From: Fulvivirga marina
GTDB lineage: Bacteria > Bacteroidota > Bacteroidia > Cytophagales > Cyclobacteriaceae
Reading direction: 5' to 3'
Length of the DNA: 64,000 nucleotides
NCBI RefSeq assembly: GCF_016775155.1
Contig: NZ_JAEUGD010000043.1
Span: 124,001-188,000 of the forward strand
The notes below the pieces were generated by a model. It saw only the letters and a list, made by a program, of their open reading frames with translations, searched no databases and had not been told where the DNA came from. Below, piece by piece: positions 35,105 to 42,912 of this stretch. The position numbers were made by a program, and so were the translations under genes. Every line of letters begins with the position of its first letter. The first letter of the stretch is position 1.

Positions 35105-35923
35105 ATGAAAAAATCAGGAAAACCAGATAATAATCGTGGCAGGTCAGGAGGTAAGGCTAAAGCAATGCCGAAATCACGCTCTGCAAAAGCAGAGACTCCG
35201 AAGCAGAATGCAGCCAAAGAGACCCGATTAAATAAATATATTGCCAACGCCGGAGTTTGTTCACGACGCGAAGCAGATAAGCTCATTGTAGCCGGTGAGA
35301 TCAAGGTTAACGGGCAGGTAATCACTGAACTCGGTTACAAAGTTGAACCTACTGACAAAGTTGTTTTTAAAGGTAGAAAGCTAAGTCCGGAGAAGCCTGT
35401 CTATGTACTTCTCAATAAACCCAAAGACTTTATTACCACCACTGACGACCCGGAAAATCGCAGGACTGTAATGGAGCTGGTGAAAAATGCTTGTGAAGAA
35501 AGAATTTACCCTGTAGGTAGACTTGACCGCAATACAACAGGCCTTTTACTTTTTACCAATGATGGTGAATTGGCCCGAAAACTAGCACACCCATCCCACA
35601 ATGTGAAAAAGATCTATAAGGTCGAGCTGGATAAGAGTATAACCAAGGAAGACTTTGCAAAGATTGAGCAAGGACTTGAATTAGAGGATGGACTGGCTAT
35701 GGTGGATGGCTTGGCTATTGTTGATAACAATAAAAAGACGCTCGGGATTGAAATTCATATTGGTAAAAACCGTATTGTAAGACGAATTTTTGAGCACCTT
35801 GGCTATGAGGTAATAAAATTAGATAGAGTAATGTATGGTCCTTTGGATAAACTTAACCTTCCGAGAGGTAAGTGGAGATTCTTGTCCGATAAGGAAATAG
35901 CGAAGCTTAAGAGACTCAATTAG
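35105..35923 (+). CDS. rluB: Ribosomal pseudouridine synthase, RluB/RsuA family
   Basis: 272 residues. The basic, disordered N-terminus (~1-38) is followed by an S4 RNA-binding domain (~40-90; RLNKYIANAGVCSRREADKLI) and the synthase domain. The catalytic Asp lies in VGRLDRNTTGLLLFTNDGEL (~140), and the family motif RIVRRIFEHLGYEVIKLDR is present. It isomerises a specific uridine in 23S (RluB) or another rRNA; RluB is the best guess from the S4 domain and length, but RluE/F-type specificity cannot be excluded. A basic lysine tail at the start is common in Bacteroidota RluB. Confidence 0.9.
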   Translation: MKKSGKPDNNRGRSGGKAKAMPKSRSAKAETPKQNAAKETRLNKYIANAGVCSRREADKLIVAGEIKVNGQVITELGYKVEPTDKVVFKGRKLSPEKPVYVLLNKPKDFITTTDDPENRRTVMELVKNACEERIYPVGRLDRNTTGLLLFTNDGELARKLAHPSHNVKKIYKVELDKSITKEDFAKIEQGLELEDGLAMVDGLAIVDNNKKTLGIEIHIGKNRIVRRIFEHLGYEVIKLDRVMYGPLDKLNLPRGKWRFLSDKEIAKLKRLN

Positions 35924-35969
35924 GTTTTTGTAATGCCTGATTTGTCTATTTGAGTGCTTCACACTCATG

Positions 35970-37358
35970 TCAGGGTTCCAGATCAGGTATTACTACTTTA
36001 AAGGTTGATCCTACTCTGGGAGCTGATTCCAGCGTTATTGTTCCGTTGAGCTTTTTAACAGCTTCTTTTACAATAAACAGCCCCAAACCGGAGCCTTGTG
36101 AGTCGGTAGAAGCTCTGTAAAACATATCGAAAACTTTTGCCTGATCTTTAGGGTCAATACCGCTCCCATTGTCCGCTATAGTTATTCTTGCCATCCCGCC
36201 GGATTTATGAAAGCTTACTCTTATATATGGGTCAGCTTTGGAAAGGTCATGGTATTTGACAGAATTAGAAATGAGGTTGTTTAAAATAGTTACTAGCCTG
36301 TCTTTATCACCATTGAGCAGGTTTTTCTCATTAGGAATATAGTCCAGCCTGATGGCTGAAGCACCTTTGACAAACTTGATGGAACCAATTACATCGTCAA
36401 GTAATACATTAAAATTAAGTTTTGTTATATTCAGTGTCCTCTTGCTATTTTTTGAATAATTAAGAATGTCGTTAATAACCTCATCCAGTTTTTGGATTCG
36501 ACCCTCTATCCTTTCAAATATCTCCAGGGTTTCCTGGTCTTTGCTTTGATGTTTTGCAAGATAAGTCAGGCCAAGTATTGAAGCTATTGGAGACCTTAGG
36601 TCATGAGAAGTGCTGTAAAAAAAACTGTCAAGATCAGCGTTGGCCTTTTTAAGGTCTCTCCGCTCGTTTTCTAATAACCAGATAACCATTCCCATGCCGA
36701 TAAGAGCTTGTAGGAAAAAGTCAAGAAGACCTAAGTGTGTTATGTATGTGAATTCATATTCGATGCCTAAAAGAGGCAGAAGGCCTACGACAAAGTAATT
36801 GATTTGCTCAAGACCGAAAATTATAAATGCAACAGTTAGTAATTTTTTGCCAAGACCTTTAGAGGTGGATTTTGTGGTTATTATCCAGATTCCTGTCGCG
36901 AGAAAACCTATGCCAGTAATAATTGCTCTGATGCCCACTCTTGCAAAAAATCTTTCCTCAGAAGCATTTGCTCCATTCAGGAATACTATACTTGAGAGCA
37001 CTGCTAGAGCAACAGTCAAAAGAAGAAAAAGATAAAGTTGTGATTTTTTAAACTTCTTTTCATTAATCAATTCCCATGTTCCTACAAATAACAATACGGT
37101 CTGGGTGTAAGCAGCACAGATGGATAGTACTGTTAATGAAACCCCAATCGGGTGATGTACTGGGTATACCCACATAAGCTGCAGTATGGCTGCCGCAGTA
37201 AGGAGGTATAGGGCGAAAGCCCACCAGCTGAAAGCCCAGATCTTAAGGTAGTGCTTGCGGTATACATTAAATGTATATAGGAATAAAAGTGCGAGTATGA
37301 TGCACCAAACACCTTGCATCAGATGCTGCGAAAAAAGTCTTATAGAAATCTCAGGCAA
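35970..37358 (-). CDS. Membrane sensor histidine kinase (orphan)
   Basis: 462 residues. About seven or eight transmembrane helices fill residues 10-220, with no large periplasmic domain, resembling the 7TM-type sensor membrane regions. The kinase core follows: HisKA with the phospho-acceptor His in SFFYSTSHDLRSPIASI (~257), HATPase N box NNLISNSVKYHD (~345), G1 box IADNGSGIDPKDQAKVFDMF (~390), and G2 box GSGLGLFIVKEAV (~415). No response regulator is adjacent, so it is an orphan kinase whose partner lies elsewhere. The signal is unknown. The convergent neighbour is rluB. Confidence 0.92.
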   Translation of the reverse strand: MPEISIRLFSQHLMQGVWCIILALLFLYTFNVYRKHYLKIWAFSWWAFALYLLTAAAILQLMWVYPVHHPIGVSLTVLSICAAYTQTVLLFVGTWELINEKKFKKSQLYLFLLLTVALAVLSSIVFLNGANASEERFFARVGIRAIITGIGFLATGIWIITTKSTSKGLGKKLLTVAFIIFGLEQINYFVVGLLPLLGIEYEFTYITHLGLLDFFLQALIGMGMVIWLLENERRDLKKANADLDSFFYSTSHDLRSPIASILGLTYLAKHQSKDQETLEIFERIEGRIQKLDEVINDILNYSKNSKRTLNITKLNFNVLLDDVIGSIKFVKGASAIRLDYIPNEKNLLNGDKDRLVTILNNLISNSVKYHDLSKADPYIRVSFHKSGGMARITIADNGSGIDPKDQAKVFDMFYRASTDSQGSGLGLFIVKEAVKKLNGTITLESAPRVGSTFKVVIPDLEP

Positions 37359-37541
37359 TGGGGAATGATTTTTTTTAAATTTCTTAAAAGGTAGTTACAT
37401 GGGGCTGAGTTATCAAGAACTATTATAAATTAGCGGGAAAAATAGTATGCTTGCATACTATTTTTGGCATAAGTATTAATTTTAAGCCTATAATCTAAAT
37501 TACCAAAAGAAACTCAACTGATGAAAAACGCTAATGATTTA

Positions 37542-37571
37542 AAACAAAAAAGTCCCGAATTTCTTCGGGAC
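37542..37571 (-). terminator. Intrinsic terminator of tRNA-Phe
   Basis: Stem GTCCCGAA / TTCGGGAC with a 4-base loop. On the minus strand it is followed by a T run (A run at 37542-37551). It lies immediately after the tRNA 3' end. Confidence 0.9.
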
Positions 37572-37578
37572 CTTGATG

Positions 37579-37651
37579 TGGTGCTGAGTGGGCTCGAACC
37601 ACCGACTCACGGATTTTCAGTCCGATGCTCTACCAACTGAGCTACAGCACC
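37579..37651 (-). tRNA. tRNA-Phe (anticodon GAA)
   Basis: On the minus strand, GGTGCTG pairs with CAGCACC (acceptor). The D-arm has GCTCAGTTGGTAGAGC, the anticodon loop is CTGAAAA with anticodon GAA, and the T loop is TTCGAGC. 73 nt with discriminator A; CCA is not encoded (next bases are CA). Confidence 0.97.
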
Positions 37652-37666
37652 GTTGTAATGAGGATG

Positions 37667-37697
37667 CAAAACTATATAATTTTGTAATTGATGCAAA
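37667..37697 (-). promoter_or_regulatory. Consensus Bacteroidota promoter of tRNA-Phe
   Basis: On the minus strand, TTTG at 37697-37694, exactly 19 bases, then TAGTTTTG at 37674-37667: a full match to -33 TTTG / -7 TAnnTTTG. The mature tRNA starts 15 bases downstream. Confidence 0.8.
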
Positions 37698-37734
37698 TAA
37701 AAACACTAAATTTATACAGATAAATTTACTTCGA

Positions 37735-39072
37735 ATGGAATACATAGGACAAATAGCATTTGTAATCGTACTTGGAACAGCCATATTTGTGCTGTTTAAA
37801 CGCATTAAACGCATAAAAAGTAATATTAACCTAGGTAAGGATGTAGATATAAAAAATAATACATCCGAGCGGTGGAAGAACACATTTTTAATTGCCTTTG
37901 GTCAAAAGAAAATGTTTAAGAGACCCATTCCAGCTTTTCTTCACCTGTTGATCTATGTAGGCTTTCTGGTCATCAACCTTGAGGTGCTGGAGTTTGTACT
38001 GGATGGGCTTTCTGGTCAACATCGTATTTTTGCTCCGTTTCTGGGAGGCATTTACCCGGTATTGATGAATATTTTTGAATTTCTGGCGGTAGCCGTGCTT
38101 TTCTCATGTACAGCTTTTCTGATTCGCAGGAATATTATTAAAGTCAAGCGATTTCATTCTCGTGAGATGACTTCTTGGCCAAAACTCGATGCAAACCTGA
38201 TATTGGTTATTGAGATTGTACTTATGCTTGCTATTCTTACCATGAACGCAGCGGATCAATTATTGCAACAACTGAACCCTGAGCATTATACCGCAACTGG
38301 TTCATTGTTCTTTAGCTCTTTTCTAATTCCTTTGTTTGAAGGAATGAACACGACAAGCCTTATTTTTATTGAAAGGGCTGCATGGTGGTTTCATATAGTG
38401 GGCATTCTTGCTTTTGCAGTATACGTTACTTACTCTAAGCACTTACATATTTTCATGGCTTTTCCGAACACTTACTATAGCACACTTACACCTAAGGGGC
38501 AAATGAAAAACATGGATGCCGTAACTAACGAAGTAAACATGATGCTGGGGATACAGCCGGAAGGAGGTACACCACCGCCTGCACCGGAGGAAATAGGTAG
38601 GTTTGGTGCTAAAGACATCAATGATCTAACCTGGAAGAACTTGATGGACTCTTACGCCTGCACGGAGTGTGGCCGTTGTACTTCGGAGTGTCCTGCTAAT
38701 CAGACCGGAAAACTGTTGTCGCCGAGAAAAATAATGATGGATACTCGCGACAGAGTGGAAGAAGTGGGTAAAAGCCTTGCCGGGGGAGGTAAAGGTCTTG
38801 AAGATGGAAAGACGCTACTCCATGATTTTATTACCAAAGAAGAGATCAATGCCTGTACAAGTTGCCAAGCGTGTGTTGAGGCTTGTCCGGTGAGTATTGA
38901 CCCGCTGGATATCATATATCAACTTAAAAGATATGTGGCTATGGAAGAGTCGGGCTCCCCTGCGAGCTGGAATAGCATGTTCCAAAACATTGAAACCAAT
39001 TTTGCTCCATGGAAATTTGCCCCTACCGATAGGTTTAAATGGGCCGATAATCTGAAAAAAGAAGAAGCGTAA
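37735..39072 (+). CDS. Membrane Fe-S electron-transfer protein (HdrC/NarI-like)
   Basis: 445 residues from the ATG at 37735; a longer frame starting at 37588 overlaps the tRNA and is rejected. The N-terminal ~260 residues hold about five or six transmembrane helices of the nitrate-reductase-gamma type. The C-terminus carries two [4Fe-4S] motifs: CTECGRCTSECP near 308 and CTSCQACVEACP near 372. Such proteins move electrons between a membrane quinone pool and a soluble Fe-S partner. The partner gene is next, 33 bp downstream. Electron donor not identifiable here; an ETF- or acyl-CoA-linked role is common for this pair. Confidence 0.88.
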   Translation: MEYIGQIAFVIVLGTAIFVLFKRIKRIKSNINLGKDVDIKNNTSERWKNTFLIAFGQKKMFKRPIPAFLHLLIYVGFLVINLEVLEFVLDGLSGQHRIFAPFLGGIYPVLMNIFEFLAVAVLFSCTAFLIRRNIIKVKRFHSREMTSWPKLDANLILVIEIVLMLAILTMNAADQLLQQLNPEHYTATGSLFFSSFLIPLFEGMNTTSLIFIERAAWWFHIVGILAFAVYVTYSKHLHIFMAFPNTYYSTLTPKGQMKNMDAVTNEVNMMLGIQPEGGTPPPAPEEIGRFGAKDINDLTWKNLMDSYACTECGRCTSECPANQTGKLLSPRKIMMDTRDRVEEVGKSLAGGGKGLEDGKTLLHDFITKEEINACTSCQACVEACPVSIDPLDIIYQLKRYVAMEESGSPASWNSMFQNIETNFAPWKFAPTDRFKWADNLKKEEA

Positions 39073-39105
39073 AAGAATTGACTAATAAAAAGATATCTAT
39101 AAGCT

Positions 39106-39906
39106 ATGAGCGATAATACATATAATGTGCCTACCATGGCCGAAATGGCTGCAAAAGGAGAGTCTCCGGAAATATTGTTCTGGGTAGGCTGTGCTGGTTC
39201 TTATGACGACAGGTATAAAAACGTTACCCGCGCTTTTGTTAAAATATTAAATGTAGTTGGGGTTTCATTTGCAGTGCTTGGTCCTGAAGAAACTTGTACG
39301 GGCGATCCGGCAAGAAGAGCTGGCAATGAATTCCTCTTTCAAATGCAGGCCGTTTCAAATATTCAGGTATTGAACGGTTATAAAGTTAAAAAAGTAGTGA
39401 CTGCTTGTCCGCATTGCTTTAATACATTAAAAAATGAGTATCCTGCATTAGGTGGAAATTATGAAGTAATTCATCACTCCACATTTTTACAGCAGTTGAT
39501 CAATCAGGGAAAGGTTTCTTTGAAAGGAGGAGGAGAGTTTAAGGGAAGAAAGATCACCTATCATGATTCATGTTATCTTGGTAGAGCAAACAATATTTAT
39601 GAGGCACCCCGAGAGGTGCTTGAGGCGCTTGATGCTGAGTTAGTAGAAATGAAGCGTTGCAAGACGAAAGGTTTTTGCTGTGGTGCAGGTGGCGGACAGA
39701 TGTTTAAAGATGCAGAACCTGGTAATAAAGAAGTTAACGTTGAAAGAACTGAAGAGGCTTTGAGTACCGGTGCTGATACCATTGCGGTAGGTTGCCCCTT
39801 TTGCATGACTATGATGAGTGATGGTGTAAAAAATAAAGAGAAGGAAGCAGATGTGAAAGTGAAGGACTTGGCCGAACTTATTGCGGAAGGCTTGGGTGAG
39901 AAATAA
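39106..39906 (+). CDS. HdrB-like CCG-domain Fe-S protein
   Basis: 266 residues, soluble. Two cysteine-rich CCG domains (PF02754 type) are visible: CTGDPARR and CPHCFNTLKNEYP (~70-115), then HDSCYLGRANNIYEAPREVL, FCCGAGGGQMF (~190) and CPFCMTMM (~230). Family members (HdrB, GlpC, LutA) bind an unusual [4Fe-4S] cluster and hand electrons to a soluble acceptor. It forms a two-gene unit with the membrane protein upstream, with HdrA absent. A terminator follows. Confidence 0.9.
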   Translation: MSDNTYNVPTMAEMAAKGESPEILFWVGCAGSYDDRYKNVTRAFVKILNVVGVSFAVLGPEETCTGDPARRAGNEFLFQMQAVSNIQVLNGYKVKKVVTACPHCFNTLKNEYPALGGNYEVIHHSTFLQQLINQGKVSLKGGGEFKGRKITYHDSCYLGRANNIYEAPREVLEALDAELVEMKRCKTKGFCCGAGGGQMFKDAEPGNKEVNVERTEEALSTGADTIAVGCPFCMTMMSDGVKNKEKEADVKVKDLAELIAEGLGEK

Positions 39907-39917
39907 AAGCTAATTAA

Positions 39918-39942
39918 AAGCCCGGGTTCAGTATCCGGGCTT
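39918..39942. terminator. Bidirectional terminator between the Fe-S pair and the DM13 cluster
   Basis: Stem AAGCCCGG / CCGGGCTT, 9-base loop, with short A/T-rich sides. It separates the plus-strand Fe-S genes from the minus-strand barrel gene ending at 39979. Confidence 0.6.
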
Positions 39943-39978
39943 AATCTTGAAAAGCTAAACAACAATTATTCTGTTCCT

Positions 39979-40854
39979 CTACTTTTTAAACTCATAAGCC
40001 AGTCCAAGCGAGATGATTCCTGAGCTATAGAGGTTAGCTCTTTCTATAATCAAATCCATATACCTAAAATAGCCAACGTTAAGGCTGATGGCATTGTAAA
40101 CCTCAACTGCAGATTTAATCTCCAGAGCTGTAAACTCCGTACCTTCACCCCTTACAAAATCTACTGCTGCCCCACTTCCTAAAGACTTCTGGAAAGACAA
40201 GCCTCCAATGAGCCAAACTTTTGAGCCTATGATGATGCCAACTTCGGTACCACCCATTGCCTGGTGGGTGAAATCAACGCCTTCATATTGGGTTCTGTAA
40301 TTAAATGTGGAATATACCGATGCATAGGCAGGGATAGGGTAAAATGAATGGGATGCGGCTGCCGTTAACCTAAAATTCCATTCACCATCACCAGCGGGTA
40401 AGTTAATCTGCTCAAAGCTATTTTCTTTATTTTGTGCATAGTTATTGGCCTTAGCTATTGGTATATCTGTAACCAGACTTACTGATATAGGTATCTTGCC
40501 CTGAAATATACCATACTTAAAGCCAATGGGGAGGTCGCCCAAAGCGGTAATTTTTTCAGTGGTTTGAAAGTACTGATGTTTGATCACGGGTCCATAACTA
40601 ATTATTGTAAACCGATCGGTTATCCCATATTCTCCATAAAGCCCGGTAACAGACTGTACAAATTCAGAGGTCTTTAACTGTTCGCCGGAAAGGTTGAAAT
40701 AGTTATCAGACTTGCCATGGTTTGTTTGTACTTTCAAATAGTACTCTCCTTTTTTACGGGTCCAGCCGCTTTGTGCCTGTACCGTTGAGAAACAAAGGAA
40801 TGCTGCCCCCAATGCCAGGGACATGCATTTGCCTTTTATACTTCGACTGTTCAT
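39979..40854 (-). CDS. Outer-membrane beta-barrel protein, cassette 2
   Basis: 291 residues. Signal peptide at 1-27 (CFSTVQAQ). The rest alternates aromatic and glycine residues in about 12 predicted strands, and ends in the aromatic strand LAYEFKK, typical of an outer-membrane barrel. It contains ITDRFTIISYGPVIK and LGDLPIGFKYGIF, which correspond to FTDRLTGILYFPFF and LGDTDLSIKYGLI in the paralog at 41391, so the two barrels are homologous. Resembles phenol-pathway transporter-like (MetA family) barrels. It starts 5 bases after the DM13 gene stop, so it is co-transcribed with it. Confidence 0.85.
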   Translation of the reverse strand: MNSRSIKGKCMSLALGAAFLCFSTVQAQSGWTRKKGEYYLKVQTNHGKSDNYFNLSGEQLKTSEFVQSVTGLYGEYGITDRFTIISYGPVIKHQYFQTTEKITALGDLPIGFKYGIFQGKIPISVSLVTDIPIAKANNYAQNKENSFEQINLPAGDGEWNFRLTAAASHSFYPIPAYASVYSTFNYRTQYEGVDFTHQAMGGTEVGIIIGSKVWLIGGLSFQKSLGSGAAVDFVRGEGTEFTALEIKSAVEVYNAISLNVGYFRYMDLIIERANLYSSGIISLGLAYEFKK

Positions 40855-40859
40855 GGAAG

Positions 40860-41309
40860 TTAATTCAATTCAGCGTACCCGAAAGGGATATTTGCGGAAC
40901 CGCACCATAGGATCACATGAGTGAACTTACTGGCTGCAGCTGGATCTAACATGAAGTAATTTTCACCAGTAGAGCTTACGGGGCCGATGAGCCTAAGATC
41001 AGGGTTGCCACTGCTAGGGTCAGCTTTATATTCGCTGGAAGTGGACAGGTAAACGGTTACCGTTCCGGTAGCAAGATTAGTAGAAAAGTCAGCAGCAAAA
41101 TGCAAAAACTGGATGCCGTTTTCGTCAGTACCTAATTGGGCGGTACCTGTACTTCCCGTGTCATTCTGCTCAACAAAAATACCATTTTTTGCTGTCGTAA
41201 AGCTTCCCTGAGGCATGCTGGTATCAATTAGTATTTCTTCCGTATCGTCATTGCTACAAGCAATGCATAGCGTGATGGGTATGATTAGTATTCCGAGTTT
41301 TTTTAACAT
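40860..41309 (-). CDS. DM13-domain lipoprotein, cassette 2
   Basis: 149 residues. Lipobox in ITLCIACS (Cys ~18). The remainder, ~35-149, is a single DM13 domain: GTAQLGTDENGIQFLHFAAD at its start, TVYLSTSSEY in the middle, and the conserved HVILWCGSANIPFGYAEL near the C-terminus with its Cys. DM13 domains are small beta sandwiches with a conserved Cys, related in context to DOMON and proposed to be redox-linked. It lies directly before an outer-membrane barrel (5-bp gap) and is preceded by an operator-like direct repeat at 41340-41373. Confidence 0.85.
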   Translation of the reverse strand: MLKKLGILIIPITLCIACSNDDTEEILIDTSMPQGSFTTAKNGIFVEQNDTGSTGTAQLGTDENGIQFLHFAADFSTNLATGTVTVYLSTSSEYKADPSSGNPDLRLIGPVSSTGENYFMLDPAAASKFTHVILWCGSANIPFGYAELN

Positions 41310-41339
41310 GGTTTTAAAATTTTCTGTTTAACATATTAT

Positions 41340-41373
41340 CAAAAGTCGGCTTCAAGTATCACGGAATTATCAC
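41340..41373 (-). promoter_or_regulatory. Direct-repeat operator and -7-like box before cassette 2
   Basis: On the minus strand: GTGATA, 5 bases, GTGATA, 9 bases, then GACTTTTG. The repeat period is 11 bp, as for OmpR/PhoB-family response regulators. It lies 31 bases upstream of the DM13 start and is matched by 45152-45185. Confidence 0.7.
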
Positions 41374-41390
41374 GAAAGCATAACGTAAGT

Positions 41391-42251
41391 CTAAAGCTTT
41401 AAAAAGGCGCCAACAGAGTAACTGGGATTGGCAAAAATTAGCTGCCCTGAAAAGGCAGTGCCATATGAGGCTGAAATTCCAAATGCTTTTGTGAAGTTAA
41501 AGGCGATCTCAGGAGAAAACGAAGTGTATTCCGTATTGTTTGCAAAAAGGCTTGTGCCAATAGCAATGAAGTTATCAGCCCCATTATCAAAAGACTTAAC
41601 TCCAAAAAGTCTGGCTATGAGTGTTACCTTGCCTATAGTAATGCCTGCCTCTGCTCCATAACGGAACTCGTCGGAGTAGTCATTGGTGCGGTTGTTAATA
41701 CCTGCCTTTAATGAAAAGAAAGGGTCAAATTCACCCATTTTAAATGCTTTGCTGACATCAATAGATATCATTTGGTTGAATTCACCATCTCCGGTTTGTA
41801 ACGAACCATCTCTCCCACCATTGTCATTTCCGAGGGGTATGCCGAGGGTTAAGGTGGCGCTTACAACGATTGGCTTGTTAGTGATCAATCCATATTTTAT
41901 ACTTAAATCAGTATCACCCAAAGAATTTATGGCATCGCCCTCAGCAATGAGTTGCCCAGTTGTACCCGAAACTAGCTCATTTAATGTAGCCCGGCTAAAA
42001 AAAGGAAAATAGAGTATACCTGTTAGCCGGTCAGTAAAGCCATACTCGGCATAGATACTGGTATTGTATGTTCCTCTGGTGAGGTTTGGGTCAATCATAC
42101 CCGTATTGGTGTAATGTTGGTCTGAAACTACCCACCACTGGCTGAGTTTAAGGAATATATCTCCCCTTGGCTGGGGCCAGCCCCCTCCCGCCGAAGCTTC
42201 CGTGCTGAACAATGCCAGGGCAATAGCAAAAGTAATTTTGAAGATCTTCAT
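41391..42251 (-). CDS. Outer-membrane beta-barrel protein, cassette 1
   Basis: 286 residues. Signal peptide at 1-22 (ALFSTEASAGG). Alternating beta strands with aromatic girdles follow. GFTDRLTGILYFPFFSRATL and LGDTDLSIKYGLITNKPIVVS are shared with the cassette 2 barrel, and the protein ends SYSVGAFLKL. Homologous to the barrel at 39979, so the pair arose by duplication. It probably forms an outer-membrane channel or sensor. It starts 4 bases after the DM13/Big_2 gene stop and is followed by an 81-bp gap that contains an internal promoter. Confidence 0.83.
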   Translation of the reverse strand: MKIFKITFAIALALFSTEASAGGGWPQPRGDIFLKLSQWWVVSDQHYTNTGMIDPNLTRGTYNTSIYAEYGFTDRLTGILYFPFFSRATLNELVSGTTGQLIAEGDAINSLGDTDLSIKYGLITNKPIVVSATLTLGIPLGNDNGGRDGSLQTGDGEFNQMISIDVSKAFKMGEFDPFFSLKAGINNRTNDYSDEFRYGAEAGITIGKVTLIARLFGVKSFDNGADNFIAIGTSLFANNTEYTSFSPEIAFNFTKAFGISASYGTAFSGQLIFANPSYSVGAFLKL

Positions 42252-42255
42252 TTGT

Positions 42256-42912
42256 TTAAGGGTTTAGTTTGCCGTTACCTACAGGTACTACAAAAGGTTT
42301 GCAGTAAAATAATACTATGTTATACTGGAAAAGATCTGAGGTTGTACTTATTTCGTAGGACTGCGCACCACTGAATTTTGCAACTTTTGCCACCTCCAGA
42401 GCTCCATTAATTGTGTTAATATTGTTGGAGAGGTAGACATACAATCCGGGAAGTGCAGAAGTAGTGTTAAAGTTATCGGCAAATTCCAGGATAAGACCGT
42501 TTGCCCCCTTTTTGAGTATTACATCGCCAGAAAGTGGGTAAGAACTTACCGTTGATAATGATGCTGTTCGTTGTTCTACTTCTCCACTGGTTTCGTTGCT
42601 GGCAGTTATTTTCAGAGCGGCGCTAATACCCTCCGCAAGTACATTGAGTGTAACAGTACCGGTTTTAAGAGCTGTGGCCAGGCCTGTATTGTCAATCGAA
42701 ATGATAGACTCATCGGACGAAGTCCATACAAAAACCACTTGCTCTTCCTTGCCGATATTGTTGAAGTACTTTGCCGAAAACTGATGCGTTTCCCCTACTT
42801 TTAATGATGTCAGAGGGCTTTCAATAACTATTTTCTCCTCCATTTCATCATCTATGATATCTGTTCCAATACAGCCAGTAAGGATTAATAGTATTGCAAA
42901 TATTCTTTTCAT
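42256..42912 (-). CDS. Big_2 + DM13 lipoprotein, cassette 1
   Basis: 218 residues. Lipobox near AILLILTGC (Cys ~15). A bacterial Ig-like domain of Big_2 type covers about 28-105 (LTSLKVGETHQFSAKYFNNIGKE and VTLNVLAEGISAALKI). A DM13 domain follows at about 120-218, with YVYLSNNINT and the conserved NIVLFYCKPFVVPVGNGKL near the C-terminus. The Ig domain is absent from the second DM13 protein, so the paralogs differ in spacer length. Its ATG overlaps the histidine-kinase stop by 4 bp, placing it in the regulatory operon. It probably acts at the outer membrane next to its barrel. Confidence 0.83.
   Translation of the reverse strand: MKRIFAILLILTGCIGTDIIDDEMEEKIVIESPLTSLKVGETHQFSAKYFNNIGKEEQVVFVWTSSDESIISIDNTGLATALKTGTVTLNVLAEGISAALKITASNETSGEVEQRTASLSTVSSYPLSGDVILKKGANGLILEFADNFNTTSALPGLYVYLSNNINTINGALEVAKVAKFSGAQSYEISTTSDLFQYNIVLFYCKPFVVPVGNGKLNP

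Noticed and set aside
37588-37734. N-terminal extension of the Fe-S membrane protein by 49 codons
   Set aside because: It overlaps the tRNA-Phe gene and its promoter and has no membrane-protein character; the ATG at 37735 precedes the first helix.
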